A program made the translations under genes and the position numbers. This document shows positions 36,171 through 47,985 of a DNA stretch of 64,000 bases, piece after piece; within the stretch, counting starts at the first letter, position 1, and each line of letters starts with the position of its first letter. This stretch comes from Euglena gracilis (Eukaryota; Euglenida; Euglenophyceae; Euglenales): NCBI GenBank assembly GCA_039621445.1, contig CP154956.1, forward strand, positions 14,062,166 to 14,126,165. The letters are read 5' to 3'. A model generated the notes under the pieces. It searched no databases. It was not told the origin of the DNA and was given only the letters and a program-made list of their open reading frames with translations.

Positions 36171-37226
36171 CAGGTCGAATTCACTAAAAAAGTACCCCCA
36201 CCCAGTTCACAAAAAAAATACCCCCCCTGGATGAAATACCTGCAATTGCAGAGGAGCAGAATGTCCGGACCTTTCTTTACCAATTGGGGGAGGTAACGAT
36301 TGGTGCCTTCTTTGACCCAACATCTGCAAAAGGTTAGTGGATTGAAAGAGAGATGGCGTCACCCGTTGCTATACCTGATTTTCCCCATAGGTCTAACTTT
36401 GAAAAGTTTTTCATCAGACCAAATGACTTTCTTCCAATTGAAACTGAGGTGCCGTCTGGCGAAGTCCAAGCGGATCCTTTTGATCCTCCGGGATAGCAGG
36501 GGTTTTTGGTGAGCCGGAACAGAGCACATGCCACCTTTCTTCAGAAGACTTCGCACAAAAGAAGCTGAGGGTTTTGGTGGCACCTGTGCGGATAAAAGCC
36601 CAAGGGATTGCATTGCTTTTTCATAACATTAAACCTGAACAACGGCACCAGGTGGGCGGTTGAACAATGCATTTCTTGTGCTGGTGTACCACTCATTTGC
36701 AATTTTCTGGGACACCCAAAATGGGTTTTTGAGGGCAAGTTGGATCATTTGCCGACAAAACCTAAGAACAGAGGGGCAGATGTAGCTAATTTTACTCACG
36801 TTGCAAACACACCTGGATGTGTAAACTTCTGATTTCTTTTGTTTTAGTCCAGTTCCTGCTTTTCGCTTCAATGTACCTCTCAATTTGAACCTCGTGGCCA
36901 TTCCTGAAAGGGTCACCAATTAAAGGGGATGAATGAACAGGCTGCACGCAAGCATACCTTGCACGGTACTCTTTGAAATATTTTCCAGCTTCATGATGGC
37001 ACCATATGAAAGTGGTGGATTCTGGCACAGATATCCCTCAACCCGCACCCTCAAAGCCTCACGGGCTTCCGGGGTCAGTTTGTGGGGCATAAGAAAAGCT
37101 GAGAGGGTGAACGAAATGTTGCAGTTTGATCAGGGGTGTCTATTCTGCTGTTGCAGGTATTTCATCCAGGGGGGGGATATTATTTTGTGAACTGGGTGGG
37201 GGTACTTTTTTAGTGAATTCGACCTG
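36171..37226 (-). mobile_element. Internally deleted Tc1-like sibling in opposite orientation
   Basis: 1056 bp with the same terminal inverted repeats as the 31.5 kb element and a TA duplication (36169-36170, 37227-37228). It carries transposase exons 1-4 and the start of exon 5, then jumps to the 3' flank: CTCCCCCAA is joined to TTGGTAAAGAAAGG. It lacks the hAT insertion, so it shows the intact intron 2. It cannot encode the catalytic second half. Confidence 0.92.
36290..37092 (-). pseudogene. Truncated Tc1-like transposase
   Basis: Minus-strand frames match the first 60% of the 31.7 kb transposase: MPHKLTPEAREALR near 37092, NPFWVSQKIANEWYT near 36720, SFNWKKVIWSDEKLFKV near 36440. The second and third catalytic residues are deleted. 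A few substitutions relative to the sibling show it is a separate copy. Confidence 0.85.
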
Positions 37227-37227
37227 T

Positions 37228-37271
37228 ACATCCATCCATCCATCCATCCACTCATACATATATACATACAG

Positions 37272-37304
<33 letters not shown>

Positions 37305-37550
37305 CATACATACATACATACATACGTACATACATACATACATACATACATACATACATACATACATACATACATACATACATACATACATACATACATA
37401 CATACATACATACATACATACATACATACATACATACGTACGTACGTACATACATACATACGTACATACATACATACATACATACATACATACATACATA
37501 CATACATACATACATACATACATACATACATACATACATACATACATACA

Positions 37551-37584
<34 letters not shown>

Positions 37585-37720
37585 CGTACATTCATACATA
37601 CATACATACATACATACATACATACATACATACATACATACATACATACATACATACATACATACATACATACATACATACATACATACATGCATACATA
37701 TGTACGTATGTACGTGCGTG
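37228..37720. repeat. Long CATA array beside a Tc1 end
   Basis: Nearly 490 bp of CATA with CGTA patches, starting immediately after the TA target duplication of the 36.2 kb element (first CATCCATCC, then CATA). A CAGA array follows at 37885-37917. Confidence 0.95.
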
Positions 37721-37877
37721 CGCACTATCTGCAATGATCTTGGCCTATCTCACATTACCTTGGCACCATCTTGCATGACCTTGGCCCATCTTGCATCACC
37801 TTGGCACAATCTTCCATAATCATAGCGCAATCCAACAATATCTTCCATTAGCGTAAGACAATCTTACATACGTACAT

Positions 37878-37916
<39 letters not shown>

Positions 37917-38509
37917 TCACCCCAGGGTTTATAAGATCAGGTTAGGTTGGTCAGCCGAAAGGGGGGTTTTCAGTGGTGGTGGGGGGTTATAAACGCGGGG
38001 GGGGGGGGATCGGACGACACTTTGATTGGCTGGCATGGCACGTGGTGTTCAAAAAAGTGATAAACAGCAAAAAAAATGAAGTTATTGCAATTACAAATGC
38101 AAGCCTCACACTCCCTACCCCTCCCCAGGCAGTTGGGCCAGGGGGCCAACCTCAGAGAGGCAAAACTTGCGCGTGTTGAGGTTTTGGTGGGCCATGCGCA
38201 AAACAGGCCAAAAACCTCAAAAGGGGCCAATCATTTGTCAAGGCCGAAGGCCACCTTTCGGGGGCCAACTTGAGAGGGGGCCAAATGCCAGGGGTTTTCT
38301 TAAAGTCCCAGAGGGGTCCTGTGGGCCAGCTGGAAAAGCCCCCCTAGGCGGCAGGGGGGAGGGGTCCCGGGAGTAGTGGTCGGGGGAGGGGGGTCTGGCC
38401 AGGTGGCAGCTGGACACGGTGGGTTCCCCAAAAATGGCAAGAAAATCCAAAGCGGTTGAGATTTCAGCCTAATTTGAGAGGCCTAAAAATTGGGGGGGGG
38501 GGGATCAGC

Positions 38510-38690
38510 TCACTTTAGGCCGAACTCAAGGCCCAATGCCTCCACTGACCCCATGTGAATGTGAATGGGATCCCCACGGCACTGGTACACGCTCCGCGTA
38601 GCCGCACAAAACTCCCCCATTGGGACGTGCGGAGCGTAAAGAAACAGAGTCAGGAGGAAATGGGGGAACGGCCCACTCGCCAATTCTTGG
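38510..38690 (-). CDS. Probable last exon of an unrecognised gene
   Basis: Reads MGEFCAATRSVYQCRGDPIH, IHMGSVEALGLEFGLK and TGA (38510-38512), with an open frame upstream to about 38690. Coding-like islands at 39.25-39.3 (LQRLEHEHAGNGDEDAD) and 40.52-40.68 kb (REPRLARGPNHAPHQHPRPG) lie upstream on the same strand and may be earlier exons. Confidence 0.45.
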
Positions 38691-39570
38691 ATTCCCACTT
38701 GAAGGAAGGTGCAACGTACCAGAAAAAAGATTCAGGCCTGGCATGATATGCCACTTTAATCCGCCATCTGGGAGGCAGATCCCTCTGCCTGCAGGCACGG
38801 ACCGAGATGGCCGAGGCGGCGGGGGGGGGGGGGGGGGGAAGCGACGGAGCAGTCTCTGAGGAGACACCTTTTCGGCGGGAGCAAGCGAACAGCGGCTGGG
38901 ACTGGTATGAGGCAAACAGAGGGTCACAAACAGGTGTTTGTGACCCTCACCCACCAGGTGGCTCCCCCTCACCCACCGCCTGCGGGTGGTGGTGGACACA
39001 GGGTTCCAACGCCTTGCAGAAAAGGTGTGCCCTGCACGTGGGTTTCTTGCCACCTTTGTCCGCGAGGCGTGATGCGGACGGTGTCAGTGGGGTCATTTAG
39101 TGGAGCCACTCGGAAACAGGGGACACCTCAACCACGTTGGGTCGGGCTATATCTACATTTTGCTTTTTTGCGCATCAAGAACCACAGACTTTCGACTTCC
39201 CATCCAGCAAAAAAAACGCACCGCTGTGTTCAACAAAAAACGTCGGCGTCTTCATCGCCGTTGCCGGCATGTTCGTGTTCCAATCGTTGCAATCCTGCAA
39301 AACAGCCGCCCAGTGGAGCCACTCCAGAGGGTGGAAACACACACACACACCACCCCAACACACTCCATCGCGTCCCCAGCGCCAACCGAGCATAGGTGCG
39401 CTTCTGAGGGTCTTCCCGAGCTGCTGCTGCGCTTGGGCGGAGAAGCGAGCAGGGGCGGGGGGCGGGGGGGGGGGGGGGGGGGGGGGGGAGGTTCCGGTGG
39501 TACCATCGCATTGCTTCCCAACCTTCAGAGGGTCGCTTTCCACTTTTAAATCACATTTCCAAAGCCAGTC

Positions 39571-40120
39571 AACGGGGGTTCTTCCAGCTGGTAGCCCTTG
39601 ATTCTGCTTTGCAATTACTTGCGACTATTTGTGTTTCCAAAAAGCATCCGAGTTTTCACTTATATTACACATAACAGCAATGCGCATTCATAATACAGTG
39701 CATTTTGCCTTTGCAATCCTTTGCAGGATTTGTGAAAAATTACACAATTTTGCAGAATTTCTCAAAAAAAAAGTTTTCTGAAGGATGGGGCCGCTGCCAT
39801 CAAGCTCAATTCTATTTGGCCTTGCTGGCCATTTAGGGCCTCTTTTGGCTGAATTATTCCCAACTTTCGGTTTCTGTCCATGTTTGGCCATTTTTGGCCA
39901 GCAGTCAATCATTTTCCACCATCACTGGTTGGTGATGATTATAATACCCTTTTGAAGGAACTAAATCCTTGATAGAAAGGCCGTTTTCAGAAGGACGCAT
40001 TCGTAACAGGAGAAAATCTCATGATTATTCACAAATATGTGTCATTTTGGAAAATCCCCAAATTCGTGCCGGTTTGTGATCATTTTTGATCATTTGTGGC
40101 ACAAATTGATGGGAATGCCT
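39571..40120. repeat. Degenerate third hAT-like element
   Basis: The right part (40040-40120) closely follows the right end of the 29.3 kb element (TTTTGGAAAATCCC, AAATTCGTGCCGGTTTGTG, ending GGGAATGCCTG). The left part (39575-39640) follows its left end loosely. Borders are approximate and no duplication is seen. Confidence 0.55.
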
Positions 40121-40519
40121 GATCACTCCCCCCTTGTGATGCAGCCGGTCACTCTGGCGACTTCAGCCATAAAGGCTCAAAATCAATGAACTTTAGCCAA
40201 AAAAAAACTCCCCACAAAATCTGTCAGGCGCCTTCGGGGCTGGCAAAAAGCCACCTTCGGTCCTGGAGGGTTCCGGAGCCAAAAGCCAGTCAGTCACCCC
40301 GAGGTGGTGGTGGGGGGGGGGGGTTGGCACAGAAATGATCTTTCCAAAGCGTTTTCTTGGGGGAGCTGCTGTGGGGTTTTTGGCTTCCTCCAAGATTGTG
40401 TCAATGCTTGGTGGGGAGGGGGGTGTGGGTGTTGAGATGTGTAGAGATGATAGTTTTTAGACCCTTGCTCAAGGTAGGTGGTCGGGGTGCAGGGATGGTA
40501 GGGGGAGGCGGTGGGATCA

Positions 40520-40690
40520 GCTGGGGGGGGGGGTGGCATGGGTGGGACCAGCGCTGGCCTCAAGGGCCACGTCCGCCGCCGGCAGCAGCGATTGAGCGGG
40601 GGCCGCACCGCCAGGCCTTGGGTGCTGGTGGGGGGCATGGTTGGGGCCCCTCGCCAACCGTGGTTCGCGGGCCGCAAAAACAAGGGCATT
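40520..40690 (-). CDS. Coding-like island, unknown
   Basis: The minus strand is open with good third-position GC for NALVFAAREPRLARG, PNHAPHQHPRPGGAAPAQ, SLLPAADVALEAS. Low-complexity proline/alanine content; could be an exon of the gene ending at 38.5 kb. Borders unknown. Confidence 0.3.
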
Positions 40691-41029
40691 TGAATACGCT
40701 CGCTCTTTTGGATTCCGCACTTTTTTGGGTGTCGCACAATTTTGGAATTGCGCGCTTTTTTGGAGAAAAAAACCCAACCCAACACCCAAACAACACCCCA
40801 ACCCAACACCCCCACTGGATGGGGGTCCGACCCCCCCCACCTATCCTTATATCGAACCCTGACTTGTCCCTCCCCTCCGGTCCAGGAGGGAGGGGGGTGG
40901 GAGAATAGCCCCTTCTCCACCCCGTTCACCCTCCTTGTATCGAACTGTGGGCCAAGCGCCTGTAGACATCGAGATTTAAAATTTTATCACAATTTCCAAA
41001 GAATAACGGGCAATTGATTGAAGCATGAG

Positions 41030-42650
41030 AAAATACTGTCATGAATGGTTCTCACCCCTCCAAATCAAACTCCGAGAAGTGTGTTTTCTATTCAAAAAAG
41101 CGCTTCCAGTTTGGGGGCTGGGCTCAGGTCCATTTAAGAGCAAAGAGCACGCCTCCAAAAACTTGGGGGTTCAGATTTCTACCTCCATAACCAGCGTTCA
41201 CTGGATCCCACAACCCCCGGAGGCACCCCCTGCCTGCCAGGCATCAGATAGTGAGAGGGAGGGTGGAGGGGCCAGAGGGAGGGGCTGAGGGGGCAGCGGC
41301 GCGCCGACGGGCCAACCACACAACGGTCGGTGGGGGCCAGGGGGCACGGGTGGGGGGGGGGTCGCTTTTGGGCACGCCACCGCTGCCTCCCCTGCTGGGG
41401 GGGGGGGACTTGTGAGACCCTTTGGGGCCGTCGTTTTGAGGGGGGTGATGGCTCTTGGTGTTCCTGAATAGGAGACGCACAGGGTGATTTCAAACGTCGG
41501 CAACCAATGTACACCTTCTCTGTTCATAGCACCCTTTTTGGAGTGGGTTGTGTGATGGGCTGCATTGAAAATGAAAATTGAGATTTTGGAATTTATGTCG
41601 CAATTTGTCGCAAAATTATGTCGCTGAATTGTGATTTTATTTTCGGAAAAACCAGTTCTGAATAGTTTGTTTTGCACAGATGACGGTTTCTGAACGTTCA
41701 ATCGATCCCGGAGAGGCTAGGGTTGGTGTGGTGGAGACTCAGCCTGACAGGCCGGTGGCAGAGAGCAAATGGCTGGCACGGCTGCCAGTGTGTGGGGCAG
41801 GCTACTGCCCGCGACAAAACCGAAAGCCACTTCTGGGATGGGCAGCAGCAATGCCAGGGGTCTGCACCACGGGTCAGCCGAAAGAAAGGTCAAAGTCTAC
41901 CCACCCCAATGTGGACCGCCTCCCCTGTTTCCAGTGGGGGTGTATTTCCATTTAGGAGGGGTCACAAATTGTAGCCTTTTGCTCCCAAAGGCCTCGCCTC
42001 GGGTTTTCAGGGTTCGACACGGCACGGCTGGATGGGTCGCTACTGTTGGCTGTGACCCACAAAATTAGAGTGGTATAAAGAAAAAGAAACATCAAAGCTT
42101 ATGCACAGTACCGTGTTCAATATTCTTCAACCACAGATTCTCTTTAGGACAAGGGAGGTGGCACCTGTAAGGTTACCACCACCTTATGCTTGGGGGGGGG
42201 GTTTCGTCGTTATTATTAGTGTAAATCCCCCCAAATAATATACCTCCCCCCTGGCCGGGGACTTCGGCTGCCAAAATAATATACCCCCTCTCGCGCCGCA
42301 CCCCAGAGAGGGAAATTAAACAAAGCAGAAAATGATTTATTTCTGTACAAAAGCAACACATTTTGGCAAAATGACTGGTACCAAAAATGTATGGCAAAAA
42401 CCAGCTTAAAACAAAGTGCCAAGAATGTGCAAAAATGCAAAAATAATGTAAAAATGTGCTGTTTCGGTGGGTCGGTTTGAGTTTGAAAAATTTACCCAAA
42501 TCATATACTCCCCCAAATCATATACCCCCCCCGCCCCGGCTTCGGCTGCCCAAATACCCCCAGGTATATTATTTGGGGGGGGGGGGTTACTGAAATCAAG
42601 CCAGATTAAAGAATTGTCGTTTTTTCCATCTTCAATCATAGAGATAGCTC
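41030..42650. other. No recognisable gene
   Basis: Mixed AT-rich and G/C-tract sequence with the 42.2 kb repeat. Open frames are short and not protein-like. The stretches 26.0-26.55, 29.9-30.85, 43.45-44.85, 48.3-49.6, 55.2-56.0, 58.2-59.2 and 61.5-62.5 kb are likewise without a supported gene. Confidence 0.5.
42220..42600. repeat. Repeat with facing CCCCAAATAATATACC arms
   Basis: CCCCCCAAATAATATACCTC at 42228 and its inverse GGTATATTATTTGGGGGG at 42562 border the unit. A GGCTTCGGCTGCC palindrome-like core recurs inside. Similar CAAATAATA/TTTATATTTGGGG modules occur at 7970-8300, 16250-16440, 58795-58970 and 63350-63765. Confidence 0.6.
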
Positions 42651-43075
42651 CCCCCCCCAATTGCAACAGAAAACAAAGCCTCCACACCTTGTTTGCCAAC
42701 ACCTCCCGACACCCAAGACTCCTCCGAAAAGGTCAAATCTTCTCGGGCCCTTTGCGCAGCAAATTCAGGGCATTTTGACAAAATTTTTGCCCAAAGCTTC
42801 AAAATCTCATCATCTGGCCAACCCACTAATTTGCTGGTCAAAAAGCTTCTTTGGCCATGCTGCTATGTAGGTGTGGGTGTCCCTCAGTTTCGTAAAAGGG
42901 CAGGCGGGAGGGAATCCCCCCGGTCAGGGGGGGGGGGGCACCCTCACCTAAACAGTGACATGGCTGAAACCTTTTTCAGCCTGGTGCAAAGCGACAAAAA
43001 TATTGCGAAAAAATGCAACATTTGGGAAATTTTGGGGGTAATTTTTGACAAAAAGTTTGCTGAAATGGTTAAAAA

Positions 43076-43441
43076 TTGAAGATCATCATACCTCTTTTCT
43101 GCAAAGCACACGGCTCAAATAATGAGAAGCTTTTTTGGGGCATTTTACAGAAGCAATACCTTGAGGAAAAGATTGTTTTGTCAAGTGAAGGGTGTGGAAG
43201 TTTCGGGGGAAAAGAAAATTTGGAGGATTTAGACAATTCTATGGGAATCAAAATTTTGAATGTAAATCCATCCAATACCCTCTTTGTGGCATTGTTGAGA
43301 AAAATGAATCTTGCATGGCAAGTCATAGGAGTAGCCCGGCAAACACATCGCCAGAGGACTGTGGAGGGGAGGGCACTGGACACTCTGGCTTTCCAGGCAG
43401 AGTGCAGCAGACAAAAAAAATGGCACTGCGGTGGGGGTTAA
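43076..43441 (+). CDS. Open frame of 121 codons, doubtful
   Basis: A plus-strand frame starting MKIIIPLFCKAHGSNNEKLF. It is unusually long for this base composition and not low complexity, but it is the only plus-strand candidate outside transposons here, and the minus strand is also open over much of it. No motif. Confidence 0.25.
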   Translation: MKIIIPLFCKAHGSNNEKLFWGILQKQYLEEKIVLSSEGCGSFGGKENLEDLDNSMGIKILNVNPSNTLFVALLRKMNLAWQVIGVARQTHRQRTVEGRALDTLAFQAECSRQKKWHCGGG

Positions 43442-45499
43442 AATGGACACTCGGGTGACAGAATGTCACGGGCGGATCTGTGGATTGGCACTTCGACCAG
43501 AACAACTGGCCCAAAGAAATGCCAGACCAAAACACACTCACACACACATTCCCCTCCAAAGCGATCCCCCCCACCCCGAGGGCCGGTTTTAAATGCCCAA
43601 ATGATGGCCCCCTTCGCACTCTGGGGCGAGTGAAGGATACAAAAAAAAACAGAGAAATCACCGGATCCGTCTGAAAATCAGGGAAATCGATGAAATTGAT
43701 CCGGTCCACATCCCAAAGCGGGTGTCCATCGTTCGAAAGGCCCAGAAATTGCAAAGAAAAAGGTCCTGGAGGACAAGTGCGGTGCCATTAAAGTCAATTC
43801 CTCCAGTGCCTGATGAATGCCCCACTCTAACGAGCTTTGGACCTAGCGAGCGTGGATCTACTGAGCTTGAACCACTCTTTTTTTGAGTAACTACATTTAC
43901 CAACTGCAACAGTCTTCAAAGCGATCTTGTTCTGCGCAAAGCCATAGTGGCGTGTGCTTGACAGAAATTCCCATTTTTTCGCTGTATGATTAGATATGTC
44001 CATCTTAGTGTATGAGTGGTTTTGTCCGAGACTGTATTGGATCCGAGGAGGGATTACTGCCCCATAGTCTGAATTTGGACCCAAGATTGGAGCTCGGGGC
44101 ATTATTTGGCAAAAAATTCAATCCAAAAAAAACTAGTATAGGAGAATGGATTCATACAATGCCCCAGTTGCAAAATACACATTGCTGCAGAGGATGCAAA
44201 CCTTTGAAAAAAGCTTTGAGCTCCAATCTGAGAAGCAGAGATGAAATTTCCGGGTCTTTGAGTTGTGGAGAGACCACCCAGAAAAAAAATGGAGCTACGT
44301 ACACATAGAAACCCGTAAATGCATTCAGACCCCCCCTCTGTATCTCAAAGCTCTGGTCAAATAGGTTGGTCCAACGGTCGTGGAGAACTTTGGGAGGAGG
44401 AAATAAAGACAAAATAAAACAGCGAAGCAATGGCATCACACATGTTCATAAAAAAATTAACAAGACGAATCCCCATGGAGGCTGAAAGAAAATCCAGATT
44501 GAAAAAGATAAAGCACACGTCTCCACGATACAAGTCAAAAGAGTTCGATAATCAGTACCTTCAGTCCGCCCTCTGGCTCTGAGGCTCCCGCGACAACAGT
44601 GGGGGAATTCAACATGGGACTGGGTGAGCCAACGCAAGGAGCTGCCCCTGCATTGTGACGTCATGGGCAAATCCAAAGGACTCGTAGTGACATTTTGCTT
44701 GCACAGGCACGTAGCTGTAGGCAACCACAACATGCCAACCCAAACAAAAGTAGGAAGCCACCGAGATGTGATGGGGGGGGGGGTTGGCTCTAAAGGAATT
44801 GCAAGAAAACGGGGGGAAAACAAGCAATGCAATGCAGCGAACAACGCCGATATCATATTACGGCGGGGCCAACGAGTGGCGGTGGGTGGCGCCGTGTCAC
44901 GCTTGGTGCCTCGCCGTCAGGGTGGCACGGGAAAGCCTGGTGGGGGGCCGATGGAAGGTGGGGGTCGACCCCTTCCCACCCACCACAGTACCGGGCAAGG
45001 AAAAACTCCTTCGGTGCCTTCAGCACCAAAAGCAAAAAACTTTTGACAGGAAGGGGGGGGGCTGGTCGGAACCCCCATGGGGGGAATCGACCCTCCCTAA
45101 CCCACCCAGCAGGATGGGGAAGGGGGCTGGTCGAAAACCCCCAACCCACCACCCATGGGGTTTCGGGGATCCCGTGCAGCCCTGGGTGCCATGCCTCACC
45201 CCGCCCGCGGGAGGCTTCCCTCCCGGGGCGGCCCGCTGAGAGCAAGGGATGGGGCGCTGGTGGGCAGGCGCAGGCCTCCGCCGGGAACACCGGAGGTCAT
45301 CAGGAATGACCGCCGCAGCAGGAATGGACCTTGAATTGGAAAATGCGCGCCGAATTGAGAATGGTTGCCAAATTATTCTGCTGCAACGCCAGGGGAATGC
45401 ATCAAGGAAAACAGAAAATGAAACACCAGTAAAACACAAAAAAAATGCAAAAAAATTGCAGCACAAATGCAAAAAAAAAATGTCAAATGTAATTTGCCT

Positions 45500-45573
45500 G
45501 CCATCGCTGCGGAGGTCTGTTGGCACACCACGCACAGGCGCAAGATGCTGTCGTCAACAGACTCCAGCGTTCC
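45500..45573 (-). CDS. Isolated exon, unknown protein
   Basis: After acceptor CATACAG: GTLESVDDSILRLCVVCQ then QTSAAMA. GC-rich third positions. A second candidate lies upstream at 45.70-45.76 kb (CVDQWTAVDFSNPQPVRQ after CCCCCAG), and downstream sequence near 45.2-45.33 is open (VIPDDLRCSRRRPAPAHQ). They may form one gene; no domain recognised. Confidence 0.45.
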
Positions 45574-46077
45574 CTGTATGGACATCGGTGTGGGTCAGGG
45601 CTGGGCTTTAGTGCAAGGGAGGGGGGGGTCAGGGAAGGCGAGGGGGTCAGGTACAGTGGGACTGTGGGGCTGTGGCAGTGTCAAGCACGCACGACCCATT
45701 GTCGCACTGGCTGGGGGTTGCTGAAGTCGACGGCCGTCCACTGATCCACACAGCTGGGGGTTGGGCGGGTGGATCGCCAAACCAAAAAGGTCCATTTGCC
45801 CATGCAGGAAGACAATCCTCATGCCCCCCCCCTGAAATACAGGGGGGTATGTGCATATGCACCTCCCTCCTGGCGCTTGGCCCCGTCTCCTTACATACAA
45901 ACGTGGCCCCCTGAAGTTAGCCTTCGGCATCAACGTGCGGTCTTGGCCCACGTTTTTAGGCTTTTGGCCTATTTTATGCATAACCCGCCGCAATTCTCAA
46001 CATGCAAACTTCGCGCCCTCAAGGTTAACCCCCTGCCCTAACCTTCAATCATGACTCGGACTGAGCGGCCAGGGTAC

Positions 46078-46275
46078 GTATGTGTATGTATGTATGTATG
46101 TATGTATGTATGTGTGTGTGTATATATATGTATGTTTGTATATATATATATATCTATATATATATATACACATATATACACACATATATATGTATATGTA
46201 CATATATATATATATATATATATATTCATATGCATGTGTACATATATACATATATACACGTACATACACATATAT
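46078..46275. repeat. TATG/TA microsatellite cluster
   Basis: TATG and TA repeats, followed at 46720-46920 by TATATACA variants with ATGCATCTATATACATAT units. Both clusters border copies of ATATGGCTGCCTCCAAC and its complement (46271 and 46542), an inverted pair around the telomere-like tract. Confidence 0.85.
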
Positions 46276-46379
46276 GGCTGCCTCCAACAAGATGGCCCCC
46301 CAGGGGGGCAGATAGTTGGATCAGGGGGGTCCAAAAATGTTTTGCGTTATTGATGGAGTAGGGTTTGGGTTTGGAGTTC

Positions 46380-46480
46380 GGCCTTTAGGCCTAACTTGTA
46401 CACCTAACACTAATCTACAAATTAGACCTAACCCTAACCCTATCCTAACCCTACTCCTAACCCTAACCATACTCCATTAA
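46380..46480. repeat. Interstitial telomere-like tract
   Basis: Degenerate CCCTAA/CCTAACCC units. Others lie at 30855-30920, 47322-47342 and 47815-47840. TTAGGG is the telomere repeat in euglenozoans and many other eukaryotes; here it is internal and decayed. Confidence 0.7.
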
Positions 46481-46558
46481 TAATCCAAAAATTTTCCCCG
46501 ACCCCCCTGATCCAACTATATGCCCCCCCCCTGAGGGGCAATATAGTTGGAGGCTGCC

Positions 46559-46612
<54 letters not shown>

Positions 46613-47319
46613 GTCTGTGTGTGTCTGTGTGTGTGTGTGTGTGTGTTTGGTGTGGCGTGTGTGGTGTGTGTGTGTGTGTGTTTGGTGTGTGTGTGTGTGT
46701 GTGTGTCCATATATATATCTAAATTATATACATATATATACCTATTACATATATTACACATACATATGTATACTATACATATATGTATATAGGTATATAG
46801 GTATATATATATATATGTATATACATATATACATATATGCATCTATATACATATATGCATCTATATACATATATGCATCTATATACATATATGTATCTAT
46901 ATATATATATATATATTGTGTTTGTGTGTGAGAATCAGCGTGTATACAGATTTATAATACAAAAAATACATGCATACATATGTGTTAGGTTAGTGAAGTT
47001 TTCGGTCGCACACGCGACGCGCATCCTCGGGCCGGGCCGCGCGATTCCCTAAGGCGGTAGGCAGGCAGGCAGAAAGAAAGATTAAAGCTGCCGAACGGCC
47101 GGCCCCCACAAGGGACTGAGCCCTCCTGACCTTTGAAATGACCTTAAAAGGGCAGGTGCCAGGATTTGTGGTGTGGGCAATTCGGCCGGCAGTGAAGCCG
47201 GCCACAGAGAGGGAGGATGTGCATCGCGCGCGGCCGAACCTTGGCTGGCCGGTCCTAATCTAATCACTAACCCCAGGGTGTATAACTTGGTCCCTAAAAA
47301 AGGCCGATTCTATGCAGGC

Positions 47320-47985
47320 GAACCCTAACCCTATCCCTATTCTTAAAATGAAATGTGAATCCTCCCCGAACCCGCCGACGGAAGCCCAGAAACCGTACAG
47401 TTCCCCGGGGCCAAAAAGTCGAAAAGTGGGACCCGGGTCACCGCATACCCCCCTCCCCCAGGTTACACTTAATGACCCATGGCCATTAAGAATATGGCTG
47501 CCATCTCTCTCTATGGCAAATGGGAAGTTTAATGCGAAGGAGGGGGTCGTATGGGATGACCCAGGTCCCAAAAAAAACCCCCAAAAAGTCGGGGTTGTTT
47601 CTGGGGATAGGGTCAGGGTTCCGACCGGATTCCCGGAGGGCTTCCATTTTTTTGGAAGTCAGTGGGAAGTTAGGCCCCGTGTCGGACCAAATTTTGGAGG
47701 AGTTTGGCAAAATTTCCACAAGGGTGCATCCTGAAAATATTCCCAAAAAAAAGCAGGACCCTAACTTCCGGCTCGACTTTGTCCCTAAAAAAGGCCCCGT
47801 TTCACTCCACCAATCCTAACCCTAACTCTATTCCTAAAATTAAAGCACACCCTCTCAAATCCGCTGACGGGTGCCCGGAAACTGCGTGTTTCCTTGGCAC
47901 CACAGAACCGAAAAGTCGAAAAGTGGGACCCGGGTCCCACCATATGCCCCCACCCCTGCTACAGCTACTTGGCCGGGGGGGGGAG
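47320..47985. repeat. Imperfect direct duplication of about 170 bp
   Basis: 47325-47490 and 47812-47985 share, in order, CTAACCCTAT.CCTATTC, AAATGAAA/AAATTAAA, CCGCTGACGG-like, GAAAAGTGGGACCCGGGTC and CCCCC tracts. Copies differ by many substitutions. Confidence 0.65.

Noticed and set aside
37130-37737. Open frames of Tyr-Ile-His-Thr or Met-Tyr-Val-Cys repeats
   Set aside because: Translation of the CATA tetranucleotide array; no coding meaning.
46380-46480. True chromosome end
   Set aside because: Telomere-like units are degenerate, short and internal, with genes on both sides.
46990-47240. GC-rich stretch as a coding exon or RNA gene
   Set aside because: Minus-strand frame is open, but the composition is not protein-like and no RNA secondary structure family was recognised.
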